A stretch of DNA of 33,503 nt from JBBQER01 sp038320885 (lineage in GTDB: Bacteria; Actinomycetota; Acidimicrobiia; IMCC26256; PALSA-610). The notes under the pieces were generated by a model. The model saw only the letters and a list, made by a program, of their open reading frames with translations. It was not told where the DNA came from and did no database searches. Position 1 is the first letter of the stretch, and every line of letters begins with the position of its first letter. Shown here one piece after another: positions 7,764 through 14,710 of this stretch. A program made the translations under genes and the position numbers. The DNA lies in assembly GCA_038320885.1 (NCBI GenBank), contig JBBQER010000038.1, forward strand, positions 1 through 33,503, written 5' to 3'.

Positions 7764-8282
7764 TTGTCGATCGAGCTCCGTGCGCGCTCCGGCTACGGCT
7801 TGGCGAACGACGTCTTCGACATGTTCCACGTCGACACCCAGCACGTGACCGATGTGCACCGACCAAATCTCCGAGCGCAGGTTCGTTTCGAAGTCGATGT
7901 CACTCCGGATGTCGGCGCGTCGCCCTTGACGGTTCTGAGTGAACATCACGAACGTCGCCAAGAAGATCGCCTCGAGGCTGACGATCATCGTCAACAATCC
8001 AAACGGGAACTTGTCGAACTCTCGACTCCTCCCGAGGGCGCCGACATTGATGGCAATCCACACCGCGAACCATGCCGCGTGGATGTACACGAAGTGAAGT
8101 GACCCGGCAAAGGCAGTGATGCGGTCGGCCACGCGATCCTGCGCCCGCATGAGCCCACGTACCAGCGCGCTCTCGCGTCGGGCGTGATAGTGCTCGATCT
8201 TGTAGAGGCTGCCGTCCTCGACGCCATCGAAGCGGTCGATGACGCGGCATGCGGGACAGGTGAGCGGAGTGTGTGTCGCCAT
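7758..8282 (-). CDS. DUF1003 membrane protein
   Basis: This 174-residue protein matches the DUF1003 family (PF06210). Its core runs RVADRITAFAGSLHFVY, IHAAWFAVWIAINVGAL (TM1), FPFGLLTMIVSLEAIFLATFVMFTQNRQ (TM2) and then the polar RADIRSDIDFETN segment. An N-terminal CPAC pair (TCPACRVID) could bind a metal with other ligands. The family is predicted to be a two-helix inner-membrane protein with cytosolic ends; its function is unknown. ATG 8282 is preferred over the upstream GTG because the protein then begins directly before the Cys pair and an AAGGG site lies about 9 bases away. Confidence 0.88.
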   Translation of the reverse strand: MATHTPLTCPACRVIDRFDGVEDGSLYKIEHYHARRESALVRGLMRAQDRVADRITAFAGSLHFVYIHAAWFAVWIAINVGALGRSREFDKFPFGLLTMIVSLEAIFLATFVMFTQNRQGRRADIRSDIDFETNLRSEIWSVHIGHVLGVDVEHVEDVVRQAVAGARTELDRQR

Positions 8283-8415
8283 GACCCACACCCTTACACC
8301 TCAGTCCGACCAGGGCTGCGAACGCGGCGCGGAGCTCCCCTGTCTTCGGCCGTAAACCTCGGGGACGAGCTTCATCCCGACCTACCTCCTCGGGGATTGC
8401 GGTTCGGAGGCAACG

Positions 8416-8565
8416 ATGACGGAGCATCGCTACTGCCTCCGGGGCGAGGTCGACACGTTCACGGCACCGCACCTGCGAGTGGACCTCCGGCGAACCATCG
8501 ACACGGCCGGCGCGCACCTGATCGTCGACTGCACCGACCTCACCTTCGAGACGGCCGCAACCTGA
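8416..8565 (+). pseudogene. Truncated STAS-domain fragment
   Basis: A good ribosome site (GGAGG, about 5 bases upstream) precedes ATG 8416, but the frame ends after 49 residues at TGA 8563-8565. The residues present are the first half of a STAS domain: GEVDTFTAPHLRVDLRR, then AHLIVDCTDLTFETA, where full-length members continue with a D-S-x-G motif and 50 more residues. Sequence after the TGA in the same frame is not STAS-like and soon enters the convergent 8580-9452 gene, so the 3' half appears to be lost rather than interrupted by one point mutation. Bases 8283-8415 upstream hold no gene. Confidence 0.55.
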
Positions 8566-8579
8566 GTCGTAGCCGACGT

Positions 8580-9452
8580 TCAGTCGCTTCCACCTGTGCT
8601 CGAGACGCCGTCGTGGGACGCGCTCGGCGCAACCGGGTCCACCGTCGTTGGGGTATCGCCGTCGTGATGCTCACCATCGACGTGCTCACCATCGACGTGC
8701 TCACCATCGACGTGCTCACCATCGACGTGCTCACCATCGACGTGCTCACCATCGACGTGCTCACCATCGACGTGCTCACCATCGACGTGCTCACCATCGA
8801 CGTGGTCACCGGTTGTGGGCGTATCGTCGGCGATCGTCGTGGTCGTCGTGTTCCCCACCGTTGTCGTGCTGTCGCACGGCGCGTTGTTCACGTCGTTGGA
8901 CTCGCCCGCTTCGTCAGCTTGCGACTGGCCGTCCGCAGCTCGCGTGTCGTTCTCGCAAACCTCGTCGGCTTCCTGGTCGCCGTTCGGCGCGGTCGTGGCC
9001 GACGTGGGCTCTTCCGCCGTCGTCGTGGTCGGGTCCACGATCGACATCGGGCGCGCGTGATGGTGCGCGCCCCCGTGCGACGACGCCGCGATACCGAGGT
9101 GGGACACCGCGTCCTGGACGGGCGCGGGAAGCGCGTTGGCGGCGGCGAGGCCGCCGGTAGCGGCGACGATCGTCGCCGCGGCCACACCGACTTTCGCGAG
9201 TATCGACAAGCGCATCTGTTCGAACCTCCGAGAGAGAAAGGACTGGGTTGCCGCCGGCTGTGGGGCTTGCATCAGCGCCGAGAGCTCGGCACCGACTGTC
9301 GGCGGTGTGGAGGTGTACGCAACCCGGATATCGCCGAGCAGGTCGGCGAGCCGAGCGTCGCGGCCGTTCCCCGAGAGGAGGGCGTCGCCCGCGGCTTCGT
9401 CGAAGTCATCCGGTTCGTTCATCTCGTACGGGTAAACGTCGTCGCCGCTCAT
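8580..9452 (-). CDS. Probable membrane partner (anti-sigma-like) of the ECF sigma factor, with HVDGE repeats
   Basis: This 290-residue protein has an acidic cytosolic N-terminus (about residues 1-85), one hydrophobic segment (about 85-107, KVGVAAATIVAATGGLAAANAL) and a Thr/Asp/Glu-rich outside region. The C-terminal part holds nine HVDGE units followed by HHDGD. It starts inside the stop of the sigma gene (ATGA overlap), the classic arrangement for an ECF sigma factor and its regulator. No zinc anti-sigma H-x3-C-x2-C motif is visible, so the anti-sigma role is inferred from position and topology only. The His/Asp-rich repeat could bind divalent metal ions. It might instead be simply a surface protein under sigma control. 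Confidence 0.72.
   Translation of the reverse strand: MSGDDVYPYEMNEPDDFDEAAGDALLSGNGRDARLADLLGDIRVAYTSTPPTVGAELSALMQAPQPAATQSFLSRRFEQMRLSILAKVGVAAATIVAATGGLAAANALPAPVQDAVSHLGIAASSHGGAHHHARPMSIVDPTTTTAEEPTSATTAPNGDQEADEVCENDTRAADGQSQADEAGESNDVNNAPCDSTTTVGNTTTTTIADDTPTTGDHVDGEHVDGEHVDGEHVDGEHVDGEHVDGEHVDGEHVDGEHVDGEHHDGDTPTTVDPVAPSASHDGVSSTGGSD
8671..8805 (-). repeat. Nine 15-bp tandem repeats coding for HVDGE
   Basis: The unit TCACCATCGACGTGC (plus strand) occurs nine times in a row with no mismatch except the last base of the ninth copy. It keeps the reading frame of the minus-strand gene and encodes the pentapeptide HVDGE. The near-perfect DNA identity indicates recent expansion by slippage and predicts copy-number variation between strains. 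Confidence 0.97.
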
Positions 9453-10006
9453 TTCGGTACTGCCTCCTCCGAAGAAATCGCACGGCGGAGCGCGCTCAGG
9501 CCCCGGCGCTGGAGCGCCTTCACAGCTTCGTAGCTCTTGTCGAGGGCCGCGGCGGTCTCCGCGACCGACAGCTCGGCAACTATTCGCAGCACCAGCACGT
9601 CGCGTTGATCGGGCGAAAGTCCCGTCAAGAGCGCGTGGACACGGTCCCGGGCGAGGTTGGCGAACACTTCGGTCTCCACGTCGCCGCCAGCCCCGTCGGG
9701 ACCCCGGTCGAGTGGCACCTCGCGCACGCGGCGACGCCTGCGACGACTGTCGTCGATCATCGCGTGGTGGGCGATCGTGAACAGCCAGGCCCGGAAGCGG
9801 GGCGCGTCGCCGTGGAACGTATGGATCGTACGAAACACGCGCAGGAACACATCGTTGGCCATACCGTCGGGATCACCCGCAGAGCACGCGCGGAGGTACC
9901 CGACGACCGAGCCGCCGAAGGTGCGAAACAAGATGTCGAACCCGCGCGGGTCTCCCGATCGCGCCCATTCGATCGCAGACTCAATCTCGCGGTCCGGGTG
10001 GGTCAC
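9449..10006 (-). CDS. ECF-type RNA polymerase sigma factor
   Basis: This 185-residue protein has the two conserved sigma regions. Region 2 is FDILFRTFGGSVVGYLRA, DPDGMANDVFLRVFRTIHTF and FRAWLFTIAHHAMIDDSRR (DNA melting and -10 contact). Region 4 is LTGLSPDQRDVLVLRIVAELSVAETAAALDKSYEAVKALQRRGLSAL, a helix-turn-helix for the -35 element. The start is uncertain: GTG 10006 places the protein just ahead of region 2, while ATG 10087 or GTG 10024 would add an unconserved tail, and none has a strong ribosome site. Its end overlaps the start of the repeat-bearing membrane protein, so the two are translationally coupled. The inducing signal is unknown. Confidence 0.88.
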   Translation of the reverse strand: MTHPDREIESAIEWARSGDPRGFDILFRTFGGSVVGYLRACSAGDPDGMANDVFLRVFRTIHTFHGDAPRFRAWLFTIAHHAMIDDSRRRRRRVREVPLDRGPDGAGGDVETEVFANLARDRVHALLTGLSPDQRDVLVLRIVAELSVAETAAALDKSYEAVKALQRRGLSALRRAISSEEAVPK

Positions 10007-10116
10007 TGCGCGGTTATCGGCCACCGCCCCGGAAGCCCTGAAGTCGCCGAAGTGAATCTCCCGGCATTCGTGAAAATGCGAAGGCATCGGTTCACGCGGC
10101 GGCTAAGAAGTCGCGG

Positions 10117-11025
10117 GTGCCCACTCGCAGAATGCACGCCGAAGAGGTCGATACCGACGCATCGCTCGTGCGCCGGTTACTCGCGGCGCAGTTTCCGCAG
10201 TGGGCCGCCCTTCCCATCGAGCGCGTGGAATCCGCAGGCACGGACAACGCGATCTATCGGCTCGGCGCCGGCATGAGCGTGCGGCTCCCCCGCATCGCGT
10301 GGGCGACGGGGCAGGTGGCCAAGGAACGGCGTTGGCTGCCGAAGCTCGCGCTGGGGCTCCCGCTCGCGATCCCGGTGCCGCTCGCAACCGGATCGCCGGC
10401 CGAGGGCTATCCGTGGCACTGGGCCGTCTACCGGTGGATCGACGGAGAAAACCTCCTCCTCGACGACATTGCCGATCCGCTCGAGACGGCGACAACGCTC
10501 GCGCAATTCATCAAGGCGCTGCAGCGCATCGACACCTCCGGCGCGCCGCTCGCGGCCGACCTACCCAGACTCCGCGGCGCTCCCCTCGCGCCGCGCGATC
10601 GATCCACCCGCGACGCGATCGCCAAGCTCGACGGGATGTACGACATCGATGCCGTGACGACCGCGTGGGAAGCGGCCCGGCGCGTGCCGGAATGGAACCG
10701 CGAGCCAGTTTGGTTACACGGCGACGTGCTGCCCGGAAACCTGCTCTTCGAGCGGGGCCGCCTGCGTGCCGTCATCGACTTCAGCGGTCTGGGCGCCGGC
10801 GACCCGGCTTGCGACCTGATGGTCGCGTGGGCTCTGTTTTCCGGCGAGAGCCGTGACGCGTTCCGCGCCGCGATGGGAGTGGACGACGCGACCTGGGCGC
10901 GAGGTCGCGGCCACGCGCTTTTCCAGGCTGCGCAGTTCATCCCTTACTACTTGGACACCAACCCGGTCGGCGTCGAGCGGGCCCGTCACTCACTCGAGGC
11001 CGTCCTCGCGGACGACTCCGCGTAG
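10117..11025 (+). CDS. Aminoglycoside phosphotransferase family kinase
   Basis: An intact 302-residue APH-fold kinase (PF01636). Visible are the N-lobe strands (VESAGTDNAIYRLGAGMSVRLPR), the hinge WAVYRWIDGE, the catalytic loop WLHGDVLPGNLLF (Asp in HGD, Asn in GN) and the metal-binding VIDFSGLGAGDPACDL. The family includes antibiotic kinases, but most environmental members act on unknown small molecules, so resistance should not be assumed. GTG 10117 is chosen because AAGAAG lies just upstream; ATG 10132 starts within the conserved MHAEEVDTD segment and is also possible. It lies divergently from the sigma gene. Confidence 0.87.
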   Translation: MPTRRMHAEEVDTDASLVRRLLAAQFPQWAALPIERVESAGTDNAIYRLGAGMSVRLPRIAWATGQVAKERRWLPKLALGLPLAIPVPLATGSPAEGYPWHWAVYRWIDGENLLLDDIADPLETATTLAQFIKALQRIDTSGAPLAADLPRLRGAPLAPRDRSTRDAIAKLDGMYDIDAVTTAWEAARRVPEWNREPVWLHGDVLPGNLLFERGRLRAVIDFSGLGAGDPACDLMVAWALFSGESRDAFRAAMGVDDATWARGRGHALFQAAQFIPYYLDTNPVGVERARHSLEAVLADDSA

Positions 11026-11053
11026 TGACGAAGGATTCGCGTTGAGCATGCGG

Positions 11054-11077
11054 CCGCCCCTGCGCCGTGCGGGGCGG
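11054..11077. terminator. GC hairpin between convergent kinase genes
   Basis: CCGCCCC (11054-11060) pairs with GGGGCGG (11071-11077) around a 10-base loop. It lies in the 160-base gap between two converging genes (11025 and 11186), which otherwise holds nothing recognisable. Confidence 0.4.
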
Positions 11078-11185
11078 GGAGGGCTCGGCACAGGGACACG
11101 CCGCGACCAGAACAACATCCGACCCCATGCAACTCTTCCCGAATGCGCGGCGCGTCGGAGCTTGCCTGCGGCGTCAACCCCTCGA

Positions 11186-12121
11186 TCACAGCTCCGCCCA
11201 GCGGTCCGCGACCTCGAGGAACTCGGCCGCCCCGTCGTGCCCGAGCTGCATCGTGTAGAGACCACTCGACACGCGCTCGACGAAACCCCACTGCCAGATC
11301 GCGGTCGCGTCGACACTTGTGAGCCGGCTGAGAAGCTGCGCACGCTCACGCCCGAGGGCGAGCGCGTCGCCGGCCAGGAGCTCTTGGTTGAGCTCGCGCA
11401 TCGGGACCGCCAGGTCGTGTGCCGGTTCGGAGACGAGCCCTTCGGGATCGACCAGCTTGAAGGTGCCCGCACCCGCTTCCAACGTGTTCCAACTGTGCGC
11501 GTCACCATGCACGAGAACCGCGGTCGCGGGATTGAAGGCCGCGGCGCGCTCGGCCGCGTAGAGAAGCGCGGTGTCGATCGCCTTCTCGCCGCACGGACGG
11601 TCAAGGGCGTCCCACGCCGTCGCGATGAAGTGCGACAACCACGCGGCCTTCTCGGCTCCCGTCGGCAGCTTGGTATCTGCGGGAACGCGCACCCACATCC
11701 GCCGCACGGTGGCGCAGATGATCTCCAACTGGCGCGCAACCGGGAGGCCGAGCGTGTCGAGGTTGCGACCCAGTGGCTCGATCAGCAACGCCGAGAGCTC
11801 GCGGTCGGAGGCCAGGAGACGCGCGCAACCCCGACCGTCGGCCAATTGAAATGTGAGCACCGAACGGTCGAATACCTCGTCGCCGTCGATCGTCGCGGGC
11901 ATCGCGACCTTGACGACCGCCGCGCGACCGCCGGCCATGGTCGCCTCCGCGACGCACGCGGCCGTTCCGCCCGTGAACGTCGAACCGACCTCGACGTCCC
12001 ATCGGCGCTCGAGCTCCGCGAAGACCGCCGGCAGATCCGCCAGCCATTGCGCGCCGACCTCACCGTGCGAGAGCGCAGTCCGGCGGACGAGATCGGGAAC
12101 CTCGATGGAGCCGGGTGTCAC
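11186..12121 (-). CDS. APH(6)/hydroxyurea phosphotransferase-type kinase
   Basis: This 311-residue protein resembles the PF04655 family (StrB/Aph(6) streptomycin kinase and hydroxyurea kinase). Features are the early WDVEVGSTFTGGT segment with the following AAVVKVAMP strand (ATP lysine), LLIEPLGRNL, the catalytic loop VLVHGDAHSWNTL, and the diagnostic LVDPEGLVSEPAHDLAVPMREL, in which VDP-x-G replaces the IDF/IDW of ordinary APH kinases. Members inactivate streptomycin or hydroxyurea by phosphorylation, but uncharacterised homologues are widespread. GTG 12121 is the most likely start, 19 bases after the glycosyltransferase stop, so the pair is probably one transcript. Confidence 0.85.
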   Translation of the reverse strand: MTPGSIEVPDLVRRTALSHGEVGAQWLADLPAVFAELERRWDVEVGSTFTGGTAACVAEATMAGGRAAVVKVAMPATIDGDEVFDRSVLTFQLADGRGCARLLASDRELSALLIEPLGRNLDTLGLPVARQLEIICATVRRMWVRVPADTKLPTGAEKAAWLSHFIATAWDALDRPCGEKAIDTALLYAAERAAAFNPATAVLVHGDAHSWNTLEAGAGTFKLVDPEGLVSEPAHDLAVPMRELNQELLAGDALALGRERAQLLSRLTSVDATAIWQWGFVERVSSGLYTMQLGHDGAAEFLEVADRWAEL

Positions 12122-12140
12122 GCACCGACAGTACGTGTGG

Positions 12141-13307
12141 TCAGCCGAGCAGGCCTTCGATTTCCGCGGCGGCCGCATCGACGCCGCCCTCGTCTCGACT
12201 GGCGTCGCCCAACGCGCGCGCGGAGTCGCGATAGCTCGGGGCGGCCAACACCCGTTCGATTGCACGCGCGATGTCGCCGGCCACCGCGGAAGACGCCACC
12301 GTGACACCGGCGCCGAGGTCGACGGTGCGTTGCGCGTTCAGCGGCTGATCCCGATCCACGGGCATGCACACGAGCGGAACGCCGAACGACATCGCGCCCG
12401 CAATGCTCCCGAGGCCGGCATGCGTCACCATCACGCCGGTCTGACCGAGCACGAGTGAATGCTGCACGAAGTCGGCAACGGTCACGTTGGCCGGGCGGGG
12501 CAACGCGTCGGCGTCGACGACGCCGGCGGTCGTCACCAGCCCGCGCACGGCGAGACCCGCGAGTGCGTCGAGAATCGCCGCCAACATCGGTTCCTGATGC
12601 GCGTACGTGGTGCTGAGGCCGACCAGCACCGTCGGGTCGTCTCCCTCCGGGAACCGCGCCGTCTCCGAGGCCGGTTGGCCGCGAGGCACGAGGAAACCGA
12701 AATGCCGCATCGTGGCGGGGACCTCGGCCACCGGCGCGTCGAACGCGGCAGGGACCACCGACAGCAGACGATCGTGCCCCGCGAACACCGCCGGCCAGCC
12801 GTCGACCGCGTCGAGTCCGTACTCGTCGCGCCGCTCGTTGACGGCCGGCGCGAGGAATGGCCAGAGGTCGCCGAGCCACGTGTCGACGTACGTCTTGTAC
12901 ATGCTGTGCAACAGCACCACCGACGGTTGACCGAGGCGTTCCGCCGCCGCGAGACCACCCGCGAGATTCGCGTCGACGACGACGAGATCGACACGATGTT
13001 GCTTCGCGACCTGCTCGAGATCTTCTCCGACCGTCTTGCCCGTCATGACCGGAATCACCACGTCGAGCTGCTCTTCGATCGGCCTGCGCCGTTCGTAGTC
13101 GCCGATCTCCGTGAACGCGACGAACGTGCATCCCGCGCCTTCGGCGCGGCGGCGCACCGAAGGTTGGCTGAGGACGAAGACTTCGTGACCATGTGCAACG
13201 AACGCTTCGGCGAGCGCGAGCATCGGCGGGATCGTTCCGCCGGCGTCATGGCACGTGAGCAGTACGCGGCTCCGCGAAATTCGGGTCACCCTCGGGTAGC
13301 TTGCCAT
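12141..13307 (-). CDS. GT1-family glycosyltransferase (macrolide/UDP-glycosyltransferase type)
   Basis: This 388-residue GT-B enzyme starts with the acceptor-domain strand RVLLTCHDAGGTIPPMLALAEAF, the usual HxGHxxPxLAL-like region. It continues with a central linker and the nucleotide-sugar-binding C domain: VLVGLSTTYAHQEPML, then TVADFVQHSLVLGQTGVMV, then THAGLGSIAGAMSFGVPLVCMP with DRDQPLNA. That H-x-G-x-x-S to D-x-x-x-N pattern is typical of enzymes that glycosylate natural products, lipids or antibiotics. The acceptor is unknown. ATG 13307 gives a normal N-terminus; a GTG six codons later is possible. It is the first gene of a two-gene unit with the APH(6)-like kinase. Confidence 0.88.
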   Translation of the reverse strand: MASYPRVTRISRSRVLLTCHDAGGTIPPMLALAEAFVAHGHEVFVLSQPSVRRRAEGAGCTFVAFTEIGDYERRRPIEEQLDVVIPVMTGKTVGEDLEQVAKQHRVDLVVVDANLAGGLAAAERLGQPSVVLLHSMYKTYVDTWLGDLWPFLAPAVNERRDEYGLDAVDGWPAVFAGHDRLLSVVPAAFDAPVAEVPATMRHFGFLVPRGQPASETARFPEGDDPTVLVGLSTTYAHQEPMLAAILDALAGLAVRGLVTTAGVVDADALPRPANVTVADFVQHSLVLGQTGVMVTHAGLGSIAGAMSFGVPLVCMPVDRDQPLNAQRTVDLGAGVTVASSAVAGDIARAIERVLAAPSYRDSARALGDASRDEGGVDAAAAEIEGLLG

Positions 13308-13353
13308 GGGTCCGCCACAGCGATGCGGGCCTGCGAGTAGCGGAGTAGGGCGA

Positions 13354-13451
13354 CTAGCGGTCCGTCGCGAGGTTGGAAACGGATACCGAGCACACTCATG
13401 GATGAGGCGTCGCAAGGTGCACGCTCGCCAACACAAGCAACGGACCGCTAG
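13354..13451. repeat. 12-bp inverted repeat in a divergent intergenic region
   Basis: CTAGCGGTCCGT (13354-13365) and its exact complement ACGGACCGCTAG (13440-13451) frame 74 bases inside the gap between the glycosyltransferase start (13307) and the DinB-like start (13499). The arms could be a regulator's paired sites, a long hairpin or the remnant of a small element. The rest of the gap shows nothing recognisable. Confidence 0.6.
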
Positions 13452-13498
13452 CCGTACTCGTCGTTCGCGGGATCGGCGCCTCGTCGTAACGTGGTGCC

Positions 13499-13996
13499 GT
13501 GGCCCGCTGCGACGAATGTGGATTCGAGTACGACCTCGACCAGGCATCGCAGGCCGGGCCGGCGATCGTGAGCGGAGCCGCCGAGCTCGCTACGTTCCTG
13601 ACGAGCGGCGGGGCCGATCTCAGCACCAGACGCGTCGCGAACGAGTGGTCACCGCTCGAGTACGGCTGTCACGTTCGCGATGTGCTGCTCGTGCAACGCG
13701 AGCGGGTGCTGGCCGCCCGACGCATGGATCGGCCGGCGTTCGATCCCATGGGGCGCGACGAGCGCGTGGAGCACGACGGCTACGCCGAACAGGACCCACT
13801 CGATGTCGCCCGTCAGCTCAGCGACGCCGCGCAGCTCTTCGCCAACGACCTCTCCCGTCTCGACGCCGCGGACTGGGAGCGGGTCCTGATGTACAACTAC
13901 CCCGCCCCGTTCGAGCGGTCGCTGCGCTGGGTCGCCGTGCACACCGTGCACGAGGTGCGCCACCACCTGCTCGACGTTCGCCGCCGGACCGAGTAG
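13499..13996 (+). CDS. DinB-superfamily metal-binding protein
   Basis: This 165-residue protein begins with a CDEC pair (VARCDECGF) that could form half a zinc site. It then has a DinB-like four-helix bundle: WSPLEYGCHVRDVLLVQRERV (helix 2 with the first metal His), the mid-region AEQDPLDVARQLSDAAQLF, and RWVAVHTVHEVRHHLLDV (the last helix, with the HxxxH-type ligands). DinB_2/mycothiol-maleylpyruvate-isomerase-like proteins are often thiol transferases or unknown stress proteins. In actinobacteria a mycothiol-dependent role is possible but unproved. GTG 13499 has little 5' leader signal. It precedes the superoxide dismutase by about 95 bases on the same strand. Confidence 0.75.
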   Translation: MARCDECGFEYDLDQASQAGPAIVSGAAELATFLTSGGADLSTRRVANEWSPLEYGCHVRDVLLVQRERVLAARRMDRPAFDPMGRDERVEHDGYAEQDPLDVARQLSDAAQLFANDLSRLDAADWERVLMYNYPAPFERSLRWVAVHTVHEVRHHLLDVRRRTE

Positions 13997-14090
13997 CGGC
14001 GCAACCACGGCTTCCCTCGCGTCCTTCGTTCGAGCGTTCGCCGAGCGTGGTGATTGACTGAACCGCGGGACGGCATCGATTGGAGGTCTC

Positions 14091-14690
14091 ATGAAGCCAT
14101 ACGTCTTGCCCGATCTCCTCTATGACTACGCCGCACTCGAACCTCACTACTCGGCCCGGGTCCTCGAGCTGCATCACGGCAAGCACCACAAGGCGTACGT
14201 CGACGGCGTGAACACCACACTCGACAAGCTGGTCGACGCGCGCGCGACCGATGATCTCAGCGCGATCGTCGGCCTCGAGAAGACGCTTGCGTTCAACCTC
14301 TCGGGCCATGTCCTGCACACCTTGTTCTGGAAGAACCTCAGCCCCGACGGCGGCGACCGGCCCGCCGGCGAGCTCGCGGCGGCGATCGACGAGCACTTCG
14401 GCTCCTACGACGCGTTCCACAGTCAGCTGTCGAAGTCAGCGGCGTCGGTGCAGGGCTCGGGTTGGGGCGCGCTCACTTGGGAGCCGCTGGGCGAGCGTCT
14501 CTTCATCGAACAGATCTACGACCACCAGGGCAACGTCGGCCAGGGTGGCGTGCCGCTGCTCGTCATCGACGCGTGGGAGCACGCGTACTACTTGCAGTAC
14601 GAGAATCGGCGTCCCGACTACGTCGCGGCGATCTGGAACGTCATCGACTGGGGAGACGTCGCGGCTCGGTTCGAACGCGCACGCGGCTAG
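14091..14690 (+). CDS. sodA: Superoxide dismutase, Fe/Mn family
   Basis: The 199-residue protein has the full Fe/Mn-SOD signature. Metal ligands by alignment are H28 (ELHHGKHH), H76 (GHVLHTLFW), D160 and H164 (DAWEHAYY), and Y36 is the gateway tyrosine. It dismutates superoxide to oxygen and peroxide in the cytosol; no signal peptide is present, though family members can be released. Gly at 72 is the Mn-type residue, while the YDHQ segment (143-146) resembles mycobacterial SodA, so metal preference cannot be read from sequence. The start is secure, with GGAGG 5 bases before the ATG. It converges with the secreted dehydrogenase. Confidence 0.96.
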   Translation: MKPYVLPDLLYDYAALEPHYSARVLELHHGKHHKAYVDGVNTTLDKLVDARATDDLSAIVGLEKTLAFNLSGHVLHTLFWKNLSPDGGDRPAGELAAAIDEHFGSYDAFHSQLSKSAASVQGSGWGALTWEPLGERLFIEQIYDHQGNVGQGGVPLLVIDAWEHAYYLQYENRRPDYVAAIWNVIDWGDVAARFERARG

Positions 14691-14698
14691 CGAGCCGC
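14683..14698. terminator. Small hairpin across the SOD stop codon
   Basis: GCGGCT (14683-14688) pairs with AGCCGC (14693-14698), and the loop contains part of the TAG stop. It is a short 6-bp stem, between converging stops only 20 bases apart, and so a weak candidate for a shared terminator. Confidence 0.35.
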
Positions 14699-14710
14699 CG
14701 GGCCGTCGCG

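Noticed and set aside
8671..8805. The 15-bp repeat as a CRISPR array or iteron origin
   Set aside because: There are no spacers between units, and the repeat keeps the reading frame of a protein gene, encoding HVDGE.
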